Assembly: GCA_940671915.1 (NCBI GenBank)
Contig: CALNVZ010001863.1
Span: 247,984 to 311,983 of the forward strand
Direction of reading: 5' to 3'
Length of the DNA: 64,000 nucleotides
DNA from: Paracentrotus lividus
Taxonomy: Eukaryota; Echinodermata; Echinoidea; Camarodonta; Echinidae
In this document: piece after piece, positions 45,610 to 56,120 of the stretch
How the letters are laid out: every line of letters starts with the position of its first letter
Position numbering within the stretch: the stretch's first letter is position 1
The notes under the pieces: model-generated
The model's input: the letters and a program-made list of their open reading frames with translations, nothing else
The model's database searches: none
Told to the model about the DNA's origin: nothing
Made by a program: the position numbers and the translations under genes

Positions 45610-47400
45610 TATTACTGAAGTGGAACAGTTATGCATCAACACAAATGAAGGAGGTAAGATAATGCATAGTGATCATGAAATTGCAACTGCATTTAATGAA
45701 TTTTTTGTTAACATAGGGCCGAATCTAGCAAAAGAAATTCCACAAAATGATTTTGATTTCAAAGAATATTTAGGGAAAAAAAATGATAAATCACTATTTT
45801 TAAAACCTGTCTCGAACAGCGAAGTTGTAAATCATCTATTAGCTCCGAACACAAGAAAAGCTTGTGGATACGACAACATGCCTCCACGGTTAATCAAAGA
45901 TGCTGCTTATTTCATATCACAGCCTCTCATATATATACTTAATCTGTCTTTCGAAATAGGTCGTTTTCCTGATGCCTTGAAAGTAGCAAAGGTGACACCA
46001 ATATATAAAAAGGGAGCCAAAGATAGCCCAGGTAATTATAGGCCTATCTCAGTACTGCCAATACTTGGCAAAGTATTTGAAAAAATTGTTAATAGTCGTT
46101 TGATAAATTTTCTGGAAGTAAACAATGTATTGCATCAACATCAATATGGTTTCCGTAAAAATTATAGTACAAAATTATCACTTATAAACTTAACCAATGC
46201 TTTGTTGAAATCAATAGACGAGGGGAAAGTTACACTTGGTATATTCATAAATCTTCAAAAAGCTTTTGACACTATTAATCATAATGTTCTCTTGAATAAA
46301 ATGTCACATCATGGGATAAGAGGTTTAGCGCTGGACTGGTTTAAAGATTATCTTTTAAATAGATTTCAGTATGTACAGTACAAGGAGACAGAATCCTCAT
46401 TTAAGAATATATCATGTGGTGTGCCACAGGGCTCAGTTCTAGGACCAACACTTTTTTTGTTATATTTTAATGACTTACCACAATCCACTAAGTTTTTTAA
46501 CTTTAGATTGTTTGCAGACGATTCAAATATATTCCATACATTAGATGCAGGACAAAAGGAAATTGATATGCGTACAGTAAATCAAGACCTGATTAAAGTC
46601 CAGACATGGTGTGATGCAAACAAAGTCACTGTAAATCTAAAGAAAACAAATTATATGCTGATCAAAGGCCAGAGAAAATCTGTGAATGTACAAGGAGCTT
46701 TTGAAATGGGTAATTTAAAATTGTGTGAGGTAAATGTAGCATCTTTTGTAGGATTACACATTGACAATCATCTGACATGGAAACCGCATATTCAAAAGAT
46801 TAATGCATGTATTCGTAAAAAAGTAGGTATCTTATTCCGACTTCGACACTTTGTTCCATAGAACATCTTAATTTTACTATACAAAGCTTTGATACAGCCA
46901 CATATTTCATATGGCATTGAAGTATGGGGAAGTACTCATACAACTAATTTGAACTGCCTATTTTATACTAAAAAAATGGCAATGCGAGCAATAACTTTCA
47001 GCCCATGGATGACAAATTCCAAACCTTTGTTCACAAGACTAAAGATCCTAAACGTCTATAACTTACATGATCTAGCTGTCTTAACATTTGTATATGATTT
47101 GTTGAATCGCAAGCTACCTCATTCTTTAACTGATTATTGCCAAATAATAGAGCACAATTATTCCACAAGAGGGAAAGAAAAAAAAATAATTGTATATGCC
47201 TAAGTGTAGAACAACACAGGGCCAATTCTCGATATCATTTGTGGGAACAAAATTATGGAATGGCTTACCAGATTATATAACAGAGAAAAAAGCAGAAATT
47301 CATTTCGTAATCTCCTGTCGAGTTATTTACTGCTAAATTAAGCTTGTAATCATGTTTTGACTTGTTTGTTGTTATTATTATTATAATGCATCTAATAATT
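45610..47400 (+). pseudogene. LINE, plus strand: reverse transcriptase and C-terminus
   Basis: 45620-46861 is a long open RT: RKACGYDNMPPRLIKDA, VTPIYKKGAKDSPGNYRPIS, FRKNYSTKLSL, LQKAFDTINHNVLL, SCGVPQGSVLGP and the catalytic FADDSNIF. An in-frame TAG at 46859-46861 breaks it. The frame resumes (ALIQPHISYGIEVWGS) to 47203, then shifts, and the tail FVGTKLWNGLPDYITE is in another frame near 47250. With the earlier TAG and the two insertions, the element is inactive. About 413 unbroken RT codons suggest it died fairly recently. Confidence 0.9.
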
Positions 47401-47567
47401 CATTCTAGTCTATAAACTTTAGAGAAGTAGTTTTAGATTAATTTGTACATAATAGTTTTGTTTGTTTGTTTTTTGCCCAAATAATGTTATACTGGGGGCC
47501 AGGCTCGACTAGCACATGTGCTACCTTCTGGTTCCTATTAACATTAACAACTATATTCTTTTATAGT

Positions 47568-47712
47568 AAATAGTGGTAGTATTTTACGAGCTGTGATTGG
47601 TTGAAAGGGTGTCACGTGTCGTTCAACATTCTGGTATATTAAATAGTGGTAGTATTTTAAGAGTTGTGATTGGTTGAAATGATGTCACGTGTCATACACG
47701 TTTTTGTTATAT
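47568..47712. repeat. Two 73-bp tandem repeats with ATTGG and CACGTG motifs
   Basis: TAAATAGTGGTAGTATTTTA recurs 73 bp apart (47567 and 47640). Each copy is followed by TGTGATTGGTTGAAA and GTCACGTGTC. Downstream, TTTTGTTATATTGAACGG repeats three times to 47760. Confidence 0.7.
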
Positions 47713-47879
47713 TGAACGGTTTTTGTTATATTGAACGGTTTTTTTGTTATATTGAACGGTTTCAATCCCGTGTTAAAATGAATGGTGGAATGAGGGGTGG
47801 ATAAGTTACTTGTCAGACCTGCTTTTATTTTCCGCATGGATGGGTCATGACTGGGGGCTGTTCTTTTTTTAATGGGGGC

Positions 47880-48081
47880 TATTTTTTTAGTGGGGGCTTT
47901 TTGCGAGGGGCATTTTTTTTTTTTTTTTTTTGGTTGGGGCGGACATTTTTTTTATTAAATTTTTTTTTTTTTTTTTAGAAATGTCAATTAAAAAATAAAA
48001 ATAAAAAATGGGGGGGGGCCCAAAAAAATTTGGGGGCTGATTTTTTTTTTGTTTTTTTGTTTTTGTTTTTTGAAATATCAC

Positions 48082-48116
<35 letters not shown>

Positions 48117-48255
48117 GGGGCGGCGCCCAAAAAATTTTGGGGGCCAATTTTTATTTTTTGTAATTTTTTTGTTTTTGTATATAAACTTCATTTAAACAAA
48201 AAAAAAAAAAAAAAAAAAATGGGGGGGCGCTCAAAAAAATTTGGGGCCGGTTTTT
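47880..48255. repeat. Low-complexity array, units of ~110 bp (A/T runs with GGGGGCGCCCAAAAAATT)
   Basis: Three to four imperfect copies of a unit joining long A or T runs to a GGGG-CCCAAAAAATTTGGGG core. Poly-Lys/Phe frames here are artefacts. Confidence 0.75.
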
Positions 48256-48396
48256 TTTTTTATGGCCCCCAATTTTTTGGGGGAGAGGCATGTATTTTAT
48301 TTATTATTTTTTCTAGGCCTATTATTATTTATTTCAAATTTAGAAGAAAATAACAATGGGGGCCCATGGGGGGCGGCTGATTTTAGGGCTATTTAC

Positions 48397-48592
48397 TATA
48401 ATAAATAGTGCATGCTCTATTAATGCAACATTACTGACTATGTGAACTCCAAATACTAAATTATCCCTCGTGCACCTCTATTTCACCTCGGCCTACGGCC
48501 TCGGTCAAATAAAGGTGGCCCTCGGATAATTTAGTATTTGTCGTGCACATAATCTAGTATGTTGCATGGTAGAGCATGCCACTATTTATATA
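48397..48592. mobile_element. ~196-bp MITE (ATAAATAGTGCATGCTCTA ends)
   Basis: The ends TATAATAAATAGTGCATGCT and AGAGCATGCCACTATTTATA pair. The inner arms AAATACTAAATTATCCCTCG and its inverse also pair. Confidence 0.78.
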
Positions 48593-48849
48593 ATGTTGAA
48601 CGCATTTTTTGTTATGTTGAACGGTTTTTTGTTATGTTGAACAGGTTTTTATCCTGTGTTAAAATGAATGGCGAAATCGATTGCTTTATTGCGCTAGCGC
48701 GTAATAACAGTAAATATGGTGCGCACAACAATAGATACGCGGAGCAACAAATATACGTCACAAGAGCTTAATTAGCCACAAAAGTTTGGCAAACATTGGC
48801 AAAGAATAAACCAGATTAGGCAAGGTCAAATATCTAGGGGTCTATTTAC

Positions 48850-49046
48850 TATAATATATAGTGCATGCTCTATTATGCAACATTACTAACTATGTGAACT
48901 CACAAATACTAAATTATCCCTCGTGCACATCTTTTCAACTCGGCCTAGCGGCCTCGGTGAAATAAATGTGCCCTTGGGAAAATTTAGTATTTGTCGTGCA
49001 CATAATCTAGTATGTTGCATCGTAGAGCATGCACTATTTATATAAT
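48850..49046. mobile_element. ~197-bp MITE, third copy of the same family
   Basis: ATAATATATAGTGCATGCTC pairs with GAGCATGCACTATTTATATA; the internal palindrome is as at 48397. Two copies within 460 bp. Confidence 0.78.
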
Positions 49047-49195
49047 ATCTACCTATTTTATATCTCCAACACATTGTATTATAATTATTGTATCCATGCC
49101 AATGTATTCTGTATCTGTATTCACCATTGTATGAAGATATTGTTGTTGTTGTTAATGAATAAATTCAATTCAATTAATGAAGGAATAAATTCAAT

Positions 49196-49990
49196 TCAAT
49201 TTAAAAATATAGTCTTAAAATTCTCCCATGCCATATTTACTTCATTACATTCAGTTATTTTAGACCAGTCGACTCTGGATAAATTTAAGTTGAAATCATC
49301 TACATTATAACTTTTCATGCTCCTGATGGATATAGATCTGTGGTGCCCAAACACGGGCCTAATAATCTTTCTGGTGCAATGAATTAAAGAATGGTCGCTT
49401 ATACCAAGATCAATAACACCACTTCGGCTTATATGATCTACTTTACTACTTAATACGTGGTCTATTAACGAGGAGGTTGTCTGAGTTGTGCGAGTGGGCA
49501 GATTTATAAGTTGCTTAAAACCATTCAAATTCAATACATTCTCATATTTTTTGGATAATGGGGACTTTCTTAAAAGGCAATTATTCATGTCACCCAAAAC
49601 TATAACTTCATCATCTTTTGTTAATTTTTCTAAAGTGTCAGACAGTGATTCAATAAAATTATGGTGTTTAGGGGGTCTGTAAAGAGCACCCACTATAATG
49701 GGTTTTGTCCGGGGCAATAAAATATTTATCCACAAAGATTCATTACTTTCTGAAACCAATTCATCTCTTATATTAAATGCAAGGTCATTTTTATGTAGAG
49801 GCAAACGCCACCTCCTTGCCCAAATGTACGATCTCGACGTAAAATATTATATCCATTTAAAGCGAGAGAATAATTATATGTTATATCGTGAAGCTTTCGA
49901 GACATTTTCATAATTTTGCACTTTAATACATTGAAATTGAGCATCCATGCTTCAGATCATTTACTTAAAACTTCTAAATCATTTTGTAAA
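49196..49990 (-). pseudogene. LINE endonuclease fragment, minus strand
   Basis: The minus-strand frame carries an APE-type endonuclease end: IIVGALYRPPKHHNF, EVIVLGDMNNCLL, SLIDHVLSS and GISDHSLIHCTRK. The N-terminal part continues out of frame to about 49990. The plus side ends in GAATT-type repeats near 49150-49200, a common LINE 3' tail form. A different LINE lineage from 39598-47400. Confidence 0.8.
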
Positions 49991-50292
49991 ATATTGATTG
50001 TTGCATTAAAAATTTGACGGTATAATATACAACCGTCCGATATAATCGAAAAGTTGATGAAATATCAATATGCTAACGAAGCATCAAAACAACACCGTGC
50101 CTAAAATTGTTCCTTGACGAACACCTTATTTGACTTTGATCCATGAAGATCATTCATCATTTGTAACTACCCTTTAACAGCTGTAAGAGCTGAAATACTC
50201 CTCAGGGAGTGAAAATTGTGCACTTTAAAAGTGCGGGATCGTAAATGAATCCAATGTGACATAGTTTACGATGAAGAGCGCATTAAATGCTA

Positions 50293-50329
<37 letters not shown>

Positions 50330-50785
50330 CTATAAAAATTTTATTATCCATTCTAAAGTTTTAGATTTAACACCATACATTTCAAGTTTTGTTCTTAAAA
50401 GGTCGCGAGGTACACTATCAAACGCCTTCGCACAATCAAGGAAAGTAATGTGGACGCTTGAACCAGACTCCATAAATTATTACTCCAATCATTTATTGCC
50501 TCTATAAGTTGTGTTTCACAACTCCTTTTTTCCCCGAAAACCATGCTCATTGTCACATAAAATATTGTTTGCATTAAAATGTTCAATATGGCGTTTAGAA
50601 ATTATGCGTTCTAATAAGATCTTGCATAAAATTGTAATGGACGTGAGAAATATAGGGCGATAATTTCCCGGGTCCTGTTTGTTACCCTTCTCATAGAGTG
50701 GACAAATGTCAGCTTTTTGCCAGTCGGCTGGCAATGCACCCGATGACAAAGACAGATTAAAAAGTATACAAAGAGCAGGTGCCAA
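50330..50785 (-). pseudogene. LINE reverse-transcriptase N-terminal fragment, minus strand
   Basis: The minus-strand frames hold LPADWQKADICPLYEKGNKQ, DPGNYRPI and NNILCDNEHGFRGKKELSCE, then the start of the palm. A frameshift occurs near 50520. An (ATT)n tract adjoins at 50297-50326. It lies upstream (in minus orientation) of the endonuclease fragment, the reverse of normal order, so it is a separate fragment or a rearranged one. Confidence 0.78.
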
Positions 50786-50996
50786 TTGTTATGCAGGTCG
50801 TAAGATTTTGTATAGCACGCAAAATACATGTGCTATATGAAATTTGTAGTGACCTCCTGCCAACCGCACGACGGACAGTGCACAAAAATTTAGATACAAT
50901 TCTATAGAATTCTATAAATACTTATTGAATTACTGATCAAAATATTATGTGACTTAATAAACTTGTTCGCCCTTGACATGACTATTCTCAATACAG

Positions 50997-51352
50997 GACA
51001 AGCACATGCGCCAAAGACGTTGATGAAAACTTAAAAGACGTAACCAAAGAACTAAAGAGCTTCCAAATCAAAGACTTCGACGAGATCTTAAAAACCATAG
51101 CCAAAGATCTACACAAGAAATCAGACATCGATGATCTCGGGAAGGCCTTGGGGTTTGAACCTGCAGACATTGGGCGCTACCTAGATGAAAATGACCGGCA
51201 AGGTGGTGACTACATGGGTACCTTGAATATGCTCCGGAAGTGGAGAAAATGGCAAACAGAATCTACGGAAAGGACAGCATTACGGGTGAAGCTGATAGAA
51301 GCTGGCTTAATAAACAAAGCAGATAAATGTCTAACAAATCCGATTTTACCTG
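50997..51352 (+). CDS. Gene A exon 7: Death domain
   Basis: The acceptor is ATTCTCAATACAG; the first base completes the Trp codon begun by the micro-exon. The translation starts TSTCAKDVDENLKDV and has a full Death domain: DDLGKALGFEPADIGRYLDE, GGDYMGTLNMLRKWRKWQ, TALRVKLIEAGLINKADK. Death domains form homotypic complexes in apoptosis and NF-kB signalling. A donor CCTG|GTAAGA lies at 51353. If unused, the frame ends at TAA 51382-51384, giving a protein of about 1,274 residues with the Death domain at the C-terminus, as in relatives. If used, it exits in phase 1 into the second micro-exon. Both forms may exist. The 15.5-kb intron before it is full of LINEs. Confidence 0.9.
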
Positions 51353-51966
51353 GTAAGATATGGAAAGTTATCACAAGAAACTAAGAACAAAACTACAAAA
51401 TACGATAAAAAAAAAATATTAAAAAGCACTATTGGAGCTACTGACAGAGGTAACTCAAATATGAAAACAAAGACAAGTTCGAATCCACTTATAACACTTA
51501 GATATCATGATATTCATATTACTATCTTGCTTTTTACTCAATAATTATGAGGGTTTTCAGAGAATTTTTAGACAATCCTAGCTCTAATAGCTCTGTATAC
51601 AGTGGCGTGTCTGGGGGCAAGGGGGCACGTGCCCCGGGCGGAGCTTGAGGGGGCGCAAAAAGGGAAAAGGAACAAAAAAAAAAGGGAAAGAAGAAGAAGA
51701 AGAAAAGGGAGAAAAAGGAGATCGGTGATCCACAGTGCAAATGGGGGCCATGTTTCATCCCATTATCAATTTGGCACTATTGATTTGGCGCCCCAAACTA
51801 AACACAAAAAAATGGTCTTGACCTATTTAGAGGGGGTGACTCAACTAACCCACTGGCTAAACTAACCTGAGTCTCCCCTATGTGTCTATGTGACTGCACC
51901 ATTAGTTCTAGGTCAGTTAAGGCCGTGTGTCATGAATTAGGTGCAGAGTTAAACTTTGTTTTACTG

Positions 51967-52307
51967 TTTATCTCACTTCGCGGAGACGTCTCCGCGAAAG
52001 AATAAAAATCCATCTCCGCGACGGATAAAAAGTATTAGAGACATCTCCGAGACGTCTCCGAGACGTCTCCGCGACAATTTATGAAAAAAGTCTGAAGTAC
52101 TCCCAAATCCGTCTCCGAAAATCTGGAGACGTCTCCGAGACATCTCGGAGATGGATTTGGGACGACTTCAGATTTTTTTTTTTTTTCATCAATTGTCGCG
52201 GAGACGTCTCGGGGACGTCTCCTGAATATCGGGGACGGATTTGGGACTACTTCAGACTTTTTTAATAAACTGTCGCGGAGACGTCTCCGCGAAGTGAGAT
52301 AGCACCC
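51967..52307. mobile_element. ~340-bp palindromic MITE with GTCTCCGCGAAGTGAGAT ends
   Basis: TATCTCACTTCGCGGAGACG at the left and CGTCTCCGCGAAGTGAGATA at the right are exact inverted repeats. The interior is made of GACGTCTCCGAGAC-type words, so it folds into a near-complete hairpin. The ends match those of the big element at 14334-18891 and of sub-elements in the FB1 copies. Confidence 0.85.
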
Positions 52308-52309
52308 TG

Positions 52310-53335
52310 AGTGTGGAATTCCCCTACAACACAATACACCTTATCACTATTAACTGAAATCATGTTCACATTTCTTTTTTAACAGATCCCTCAACTCTGA
52401 AAAGAACACAAACAACTTGGTAAGACACATCGACATCAAATAAGAATTTATGTTTTACTTAAACGTCAGAGGAGTTGTCTTTTTTTCCCCAACAATCAAA
52501 TAATGTTATTATTCGATCAGTTAATGTTGGAGGAATCCTCCAAATGTTTCCATTTTTATCCATACTTCGCAAAAATACAAGTAAAAAACAAATTAGTAAA
52601 TAATTAAATGAATATATATCTATTTAAAAAAAAACAACATTCACATATACATATCTTTTTAATTAAAATGTTTTGAAATTTAGGTGCTCAATGAAATGTT
52701 TGTTATTTTTCAACTATTTCATAATTATTATAATTTTTCGGAAGATGAAATATATCTAAAGATGGCAGCAATAAGAAATGAAAATGAAAACTGATAGAAT
52801 GTAGAATACAGCAAAGTAATTTTTTTTTTTTTTAAGATGATAAAAATTAATAAGAAAAAATAAAATCACAACAGATTGAGGAAGGTCTTAAGTTCCTGAA
52901 AGTTGCTATTATTATGATGTGAAAAAATATCAATAAAGAGAAAATAAATCCTTCAGAGAAACAAAATTTGTTCCAATACTGATGCCATTTTGAGAAATTA
53001 CACGTTGACAAAAAAATCGTCTCGCGGGAAAATAATCCATGTCTCATATTACAACGAAAGGGTTCTAAAACCGACTCATTGCTATTGTTATATCATTTTT
53101 CTTGTAAATTTACTTTACTACAATCGGATAAGTTGTAAACAATGATCTAAAGACATTTGAGCTAAATCCATAATATTTTGAAAATTAAAATACACTTATA
53201 GACTAAGTGATCGAGGGTCAATTTCCGATGGGCGCCACGAAGAGTGCCCCAAGAATTCGTAAAGTTAACATGATTTATACTCCATGGGGAAAAGCATTGC
53301 AATAACACTGTAGCCTACACGTTGCGATTGAGCTG
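52310..53335 (+). repeat. Segmental duplication, copy 2
   Basis: Same orientation and order as 35400-36370, with small indels (for example loss of CCCCATGGCCA-type text near 52436). It carries the second micro-exon. Confidence 0.85.
52386..52419 (+). CDS. Duplicate 34-nt micro-exon downstream of the Death exon
   Basis: The exon lies between TTTTTTAACAG and CTTG|GTAAGA and encodes DPSTLKRTQTT in phase 1, leaving TG, just as at 35481. Its entry phase equals the exit phase of the Death-domain donor, so it can be spliced after exon 7. It may lead to the open exon at 53370 or be a relic of an exon-cluster duplication. Confidence 0.55.
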
Positions 53336-53369
53336 ATATAAATTATTGTTGATAATGGTGATTTTACAG

Positions 53370-53412
53370 TGTGAGATATACTCAAACAGAACTGGAAAGC
53401 GCACCTGACGAT
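53370..53412 (+). CDS. Possible exon running into the assembly gap
   Basis: After the acceptor GTGATTTTACAG, entering in phase 2, the frame is open for all 43 bases: VRYTQTELESAPDD, up to the N run. The phase fits the micro-exon at 52386. No domain is recognisable in 14 residues. Low confidence, because a weak acceptor and a short open frame can arise by chance. Confidence 0.35.
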
Positions 53413-53512
53413 NNNNNNNNNNNNNNNNNNNNNNNNNNNNNNNNNNNNNNNNNNNNNNNNNNNNNNNNNNNNNNNNNNNNNNNNNNNNNNNNNNNNNNNN
53501 NNNNNNNNNNNN
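53413..53512. other. Assembly gap of exactly 100 N
   Basis: A length of exactly 100 is the usual placeholder for a gap of unknown size. An ankyrin array of gene B is expected here. Confidence 1.
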
Positions 53513-53582
53513 CAGTTCGGTAGCTCATTCTATCAGCCAACAACATAGGTCAACAGATGGGCCTCTCATATTCTTTGATAAG
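53513..53582 (+). CDS. Gene B: 3' end of an ankyrin-array exon
   Basis: The 70 bases after the gap read SSVAHSISQQHRSTDGPLIF-FDK and end at AAG|GTACGA in phase 0. The tail DGPLIFFDK corresponds to DSPLIFLDK at the end of gene A exon 1, at the same phase and with a similar donor (GTACGA versus GTACTC). The rest of the exon, presumably the ankyrin array and start codon, falls in the gap or is missing. Confidence 0.7.
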
Positions 53583-55112
53583 GTACGATTACTTTAACTG
53601 GTGAAGCTAGATTAAGGCTAGTGATTCATTTTAGTCACTACACATATAACGGATCCTGGCGGGGAACGGGGACGCCCCTATGATTTTAACATCGGCTTTT
53701 GTTTATTGGGGCACTTTCTACACAGTAAAAACGCTGTTAACGGCTCAAACAACACTTTTACTTTAAAATATTGTAATAAATAACGTCTTTACAGTTTAAA
53801 AGGGTGGTAACTCTTTCATATCTTGATTACACCACAGACTGTAAATGGTTTTGATCCTAACAGTACCGGGTATCTGGTATTGAATTCAAAACACAGCAAT
53901 ATACATGTAAAAAGAAAATTAAGAAAAATATTCGAAAGATGTATTCTAAAAAATATAGATTTGGAAAAAGAAATTGAGAACAAAATGGTAGAAGGACAAA
54001 TGCTTTCAAATTTGAAATAGAGGAAATGGAATAATATTATTATATGCTAAATACCTATTTATTTCAAAAAAATATATATGCTGAGTGAGTCAGAAAAAAC
54101 TAGACACCTAGAAAAACCTAGAAAACAAATTAATGAACCCCAAATTATTATACATATTCTGAAAGAGTAACTTCTGGCATTTTCAGGAACTATTTTCGTG
54201 TGGTATGTCTTTACGCTTTGATGAACACGCCACATTGTTTGCGAACATGACAATTTCGAATTAAGAGTAGGGATAAGATTGAAACAACAAAAGCGGACAA
54301 AAAAGCAACTCCATCCAGAATAAAATAGCATAACGTTTTAAGGAAAATGTTTTGAGCCAAATGACTTGACAAAGGTGTTGTTAAAGTTATCGACTAGATT
54401 CTGTGTAAAAATTAGATTGATTCGTCAAATAATCCACGAACGAGTACACTGACATCAAAGAGTAAATTGTCACTGAGAGACCTAAAAAAGGCCTCTCAAT
54501 ACTTTTTAAAAATGATTATTTTGTCTTTGACACGTGCTCACTCATGCCTGAGTCTACAGATATATCTCATTTTCACACAAAATATAGTCGACATATTTAA
54601 CAACAGCCCTGCAAAGTTATTTAGCGCAGGACATTTTCGTGAAAAAAGTTATGCTATTGTAATCAGGATGGAATTGCTTTTTACTCCCACTTTTGCACAA
54701 TTCGAAATTTACATGTTCGCAAACAATGCGTTGTGTACATCCAATCGGAAAGATATAACACACAAACTTGGTACCAAACGTTGCGGGAAGGTTACTCTTT
54801 CGGAATATAATTTGGGGTTTAAAAAATAGTTTTCTTTTTATTGACATTTTTATAGGTGTCTCGTTTTTTCTGACTCACTCGGAATTCAAACAGTATTTAA
54901 AAAGGGCAGGCACATATTACAATTAGAAATTAGTATATTTAAAGTTAAAAACAGGCGAGAAACAAAATTTTTCCTTTTTCAGTTCATGATGTCATCAGTT
55001 GTAAAAGTGATATAGAAAAGAGCATTACAATTATGACTGTTCTTTACCATTTTGTTATTTAAGCTATTGAAATATTCTTGAGATATTATTACATCGCACT
55101 TATTCTTCTAAG
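53583..55112. other. Gene B intron, with the MITE at 54083-54880
   Basis: Apart from the element listed separately, only an unassigned open stretch at 53823-54020 (after a CACCACAG) is seen. It has no similarity I recognise and its AT-rich codons look non-coding. Confidence 0.4.
54083..54880. mobile_element. ~800-bp palindromic MITE (GAGTGAGTCAGAAAAAAC ends)
   Basis: GAGTGAGTCAGAAAAAACTA and GTTTTTTCTGACTCACTC are inverted ends, with AGACACCT/AGGTGTCT just inside. The arms pair further in (TTGTTTGCGAACATG with ATGTTCGCAAACAA). A 120-codon frame inside the right arm is not matched to any protein family and is treated as element sequence. Confidence 0.8.
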
Positions 55113-55328
55113 GATGTGAAATCTCTTATCAATCAACGAAGCAACGACGGCGACACGGCAGCTCATCTAGCTGTAAAAGATGGACATACATCCACCATTG
55201 AATTTCTCGTTTCTCATGGAGCAGACCTGAACATGCAATCGAGCAAAGGAGGTACATGCCTACATCTAGCTGTCCTCGGTTCGACTCGTCATGGTCGTAA
55301 TGTTGAAGTAACCCCATCAATATCGAAG
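55113..55328 (+). CDS. Gene B exon: two further ankyrin repeats
   Basis: The acceptor TTATTCTTCTAAG and donor ATCGAAG|GTGTGT bound 72 codons, phase 0 to 0. The translation has DVKSLINQRSNDGDTAAHLA, KDGHTSTIEFLVSHGADLNM and GGTCLHLAVLG, clear ankyrin repeats with a less regular consensus than the main array of gene A. It follows the FDK-ending exon in phase. I found no counterpart in gene A intron 1, where transposons occupy most of the space. Confidence 0.85.
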
Positions 55329-56048
55329 GTGTGTAATATCAACTTTAAATGAACCTGAACCATGTTGTCTTTTTGAGAAAAAAAAATTAACAATTGAAGG
55401 TCAACAAGCCATCTTAGAACTTCACATCATTTTGAACGAGAAATTAATTATGAACTTCTTATCCATAGTATACATAAATTGTGCAAAGAATTTGCGGAGC
55501 AGAATTTCAGCATTACCCATATTCACAATATGGTGTCAAACAAAATAATACAAGCGGGTTGAAATCATTCATGCATTAAATCGTCTTAAACGATAATATA
55601 GTATCAAAATAGATAAATCATAAAGATTTTTGTTGTTCATACACTTTATGCAGTACAATTTATTCGTGTAAGACAAGGTTTAAAAGGATATGTACTATTG
55701 GCAGTGAACATGAAACTAGTCGAATTTCAAATAGCCTATAGCCCACCAGAACCTATTCAGGCCCATATATAACCAAGGGGAGGGGGGTTCGGGGTTCGAT
55801 CACCCCCCTCCGCTGGAGAGTAGCGTCCGATGGAATTAAAAAGAAATAAAGAAAACCAAACCAAAATAACCACCACAACTCCCCCCCCCCCCAAAAAAAA
55901 AAAAAAATAAAAAAAGACAAGACAAGGAAAGGGGAAAAGGTGAACCCCATCCCACTTTTTATTGCAGATGAATTTCAAATTTTTGAATAAAAATACAAGA
56001 ATGTTTTAAGATGGAAAATCTTTCGCTCGAGCTTCGCATAGCCCGGGC

Positions 56049-56120
56049 ACTCCGGTGGTCTAGCGGTTATGACGGTGGTCTAGCAATCCATAGGTCGTGG
56101 GTTCGAATCCCGCCCGGGCA
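56049..56120 (+). tRNA. tRNA-like gene, 72 nt, possible anticodon AGC
   Basis: A good A box (TGGTCTAGCGG) and a perfect B box (GGTTCGAATCC) are spaced as in a tRNA. The T arm GTGGG-TTCGAAT-CCCGC pairs fully and the D stem GTC/GAC pairs. The acceptor pairs at five of seven positions. The anticodon arm GTGGT-CTAGCAA-TCCAT is imperfect and would present AGC (Ala). GGTGGTCTAGC occurs twice, suggesting internal duplication. A pseudogene or tRNA-derived repeat is possible. It lies in a gene B intron. Confidence 0.5.

Noticed and set aside
47887..48147. Frame rich in Phe, Pro and Lys
   Set aside because: Low-complexity array of poly-A/T and G runs.
51602..51865. Lys/Arg-rich frame after the Death exon
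   Set aside because: Purine-rich low complexity with a CAGTGGCG-like start; not linked by any splice site.
53823..54020. 65-codon frame after CACCACAG as a gene B exon
   Set aside because: No donor in a phase that links to 55113, no recognisable domain, and AT-driven codon use.
54467..54829. 120-codon plus-strand frame that might be a gene B exon
   Set aside because: It lies entirely in the right arm of a palindromic MITE and resembles no family; the matching left arm shows similar text in reverse.
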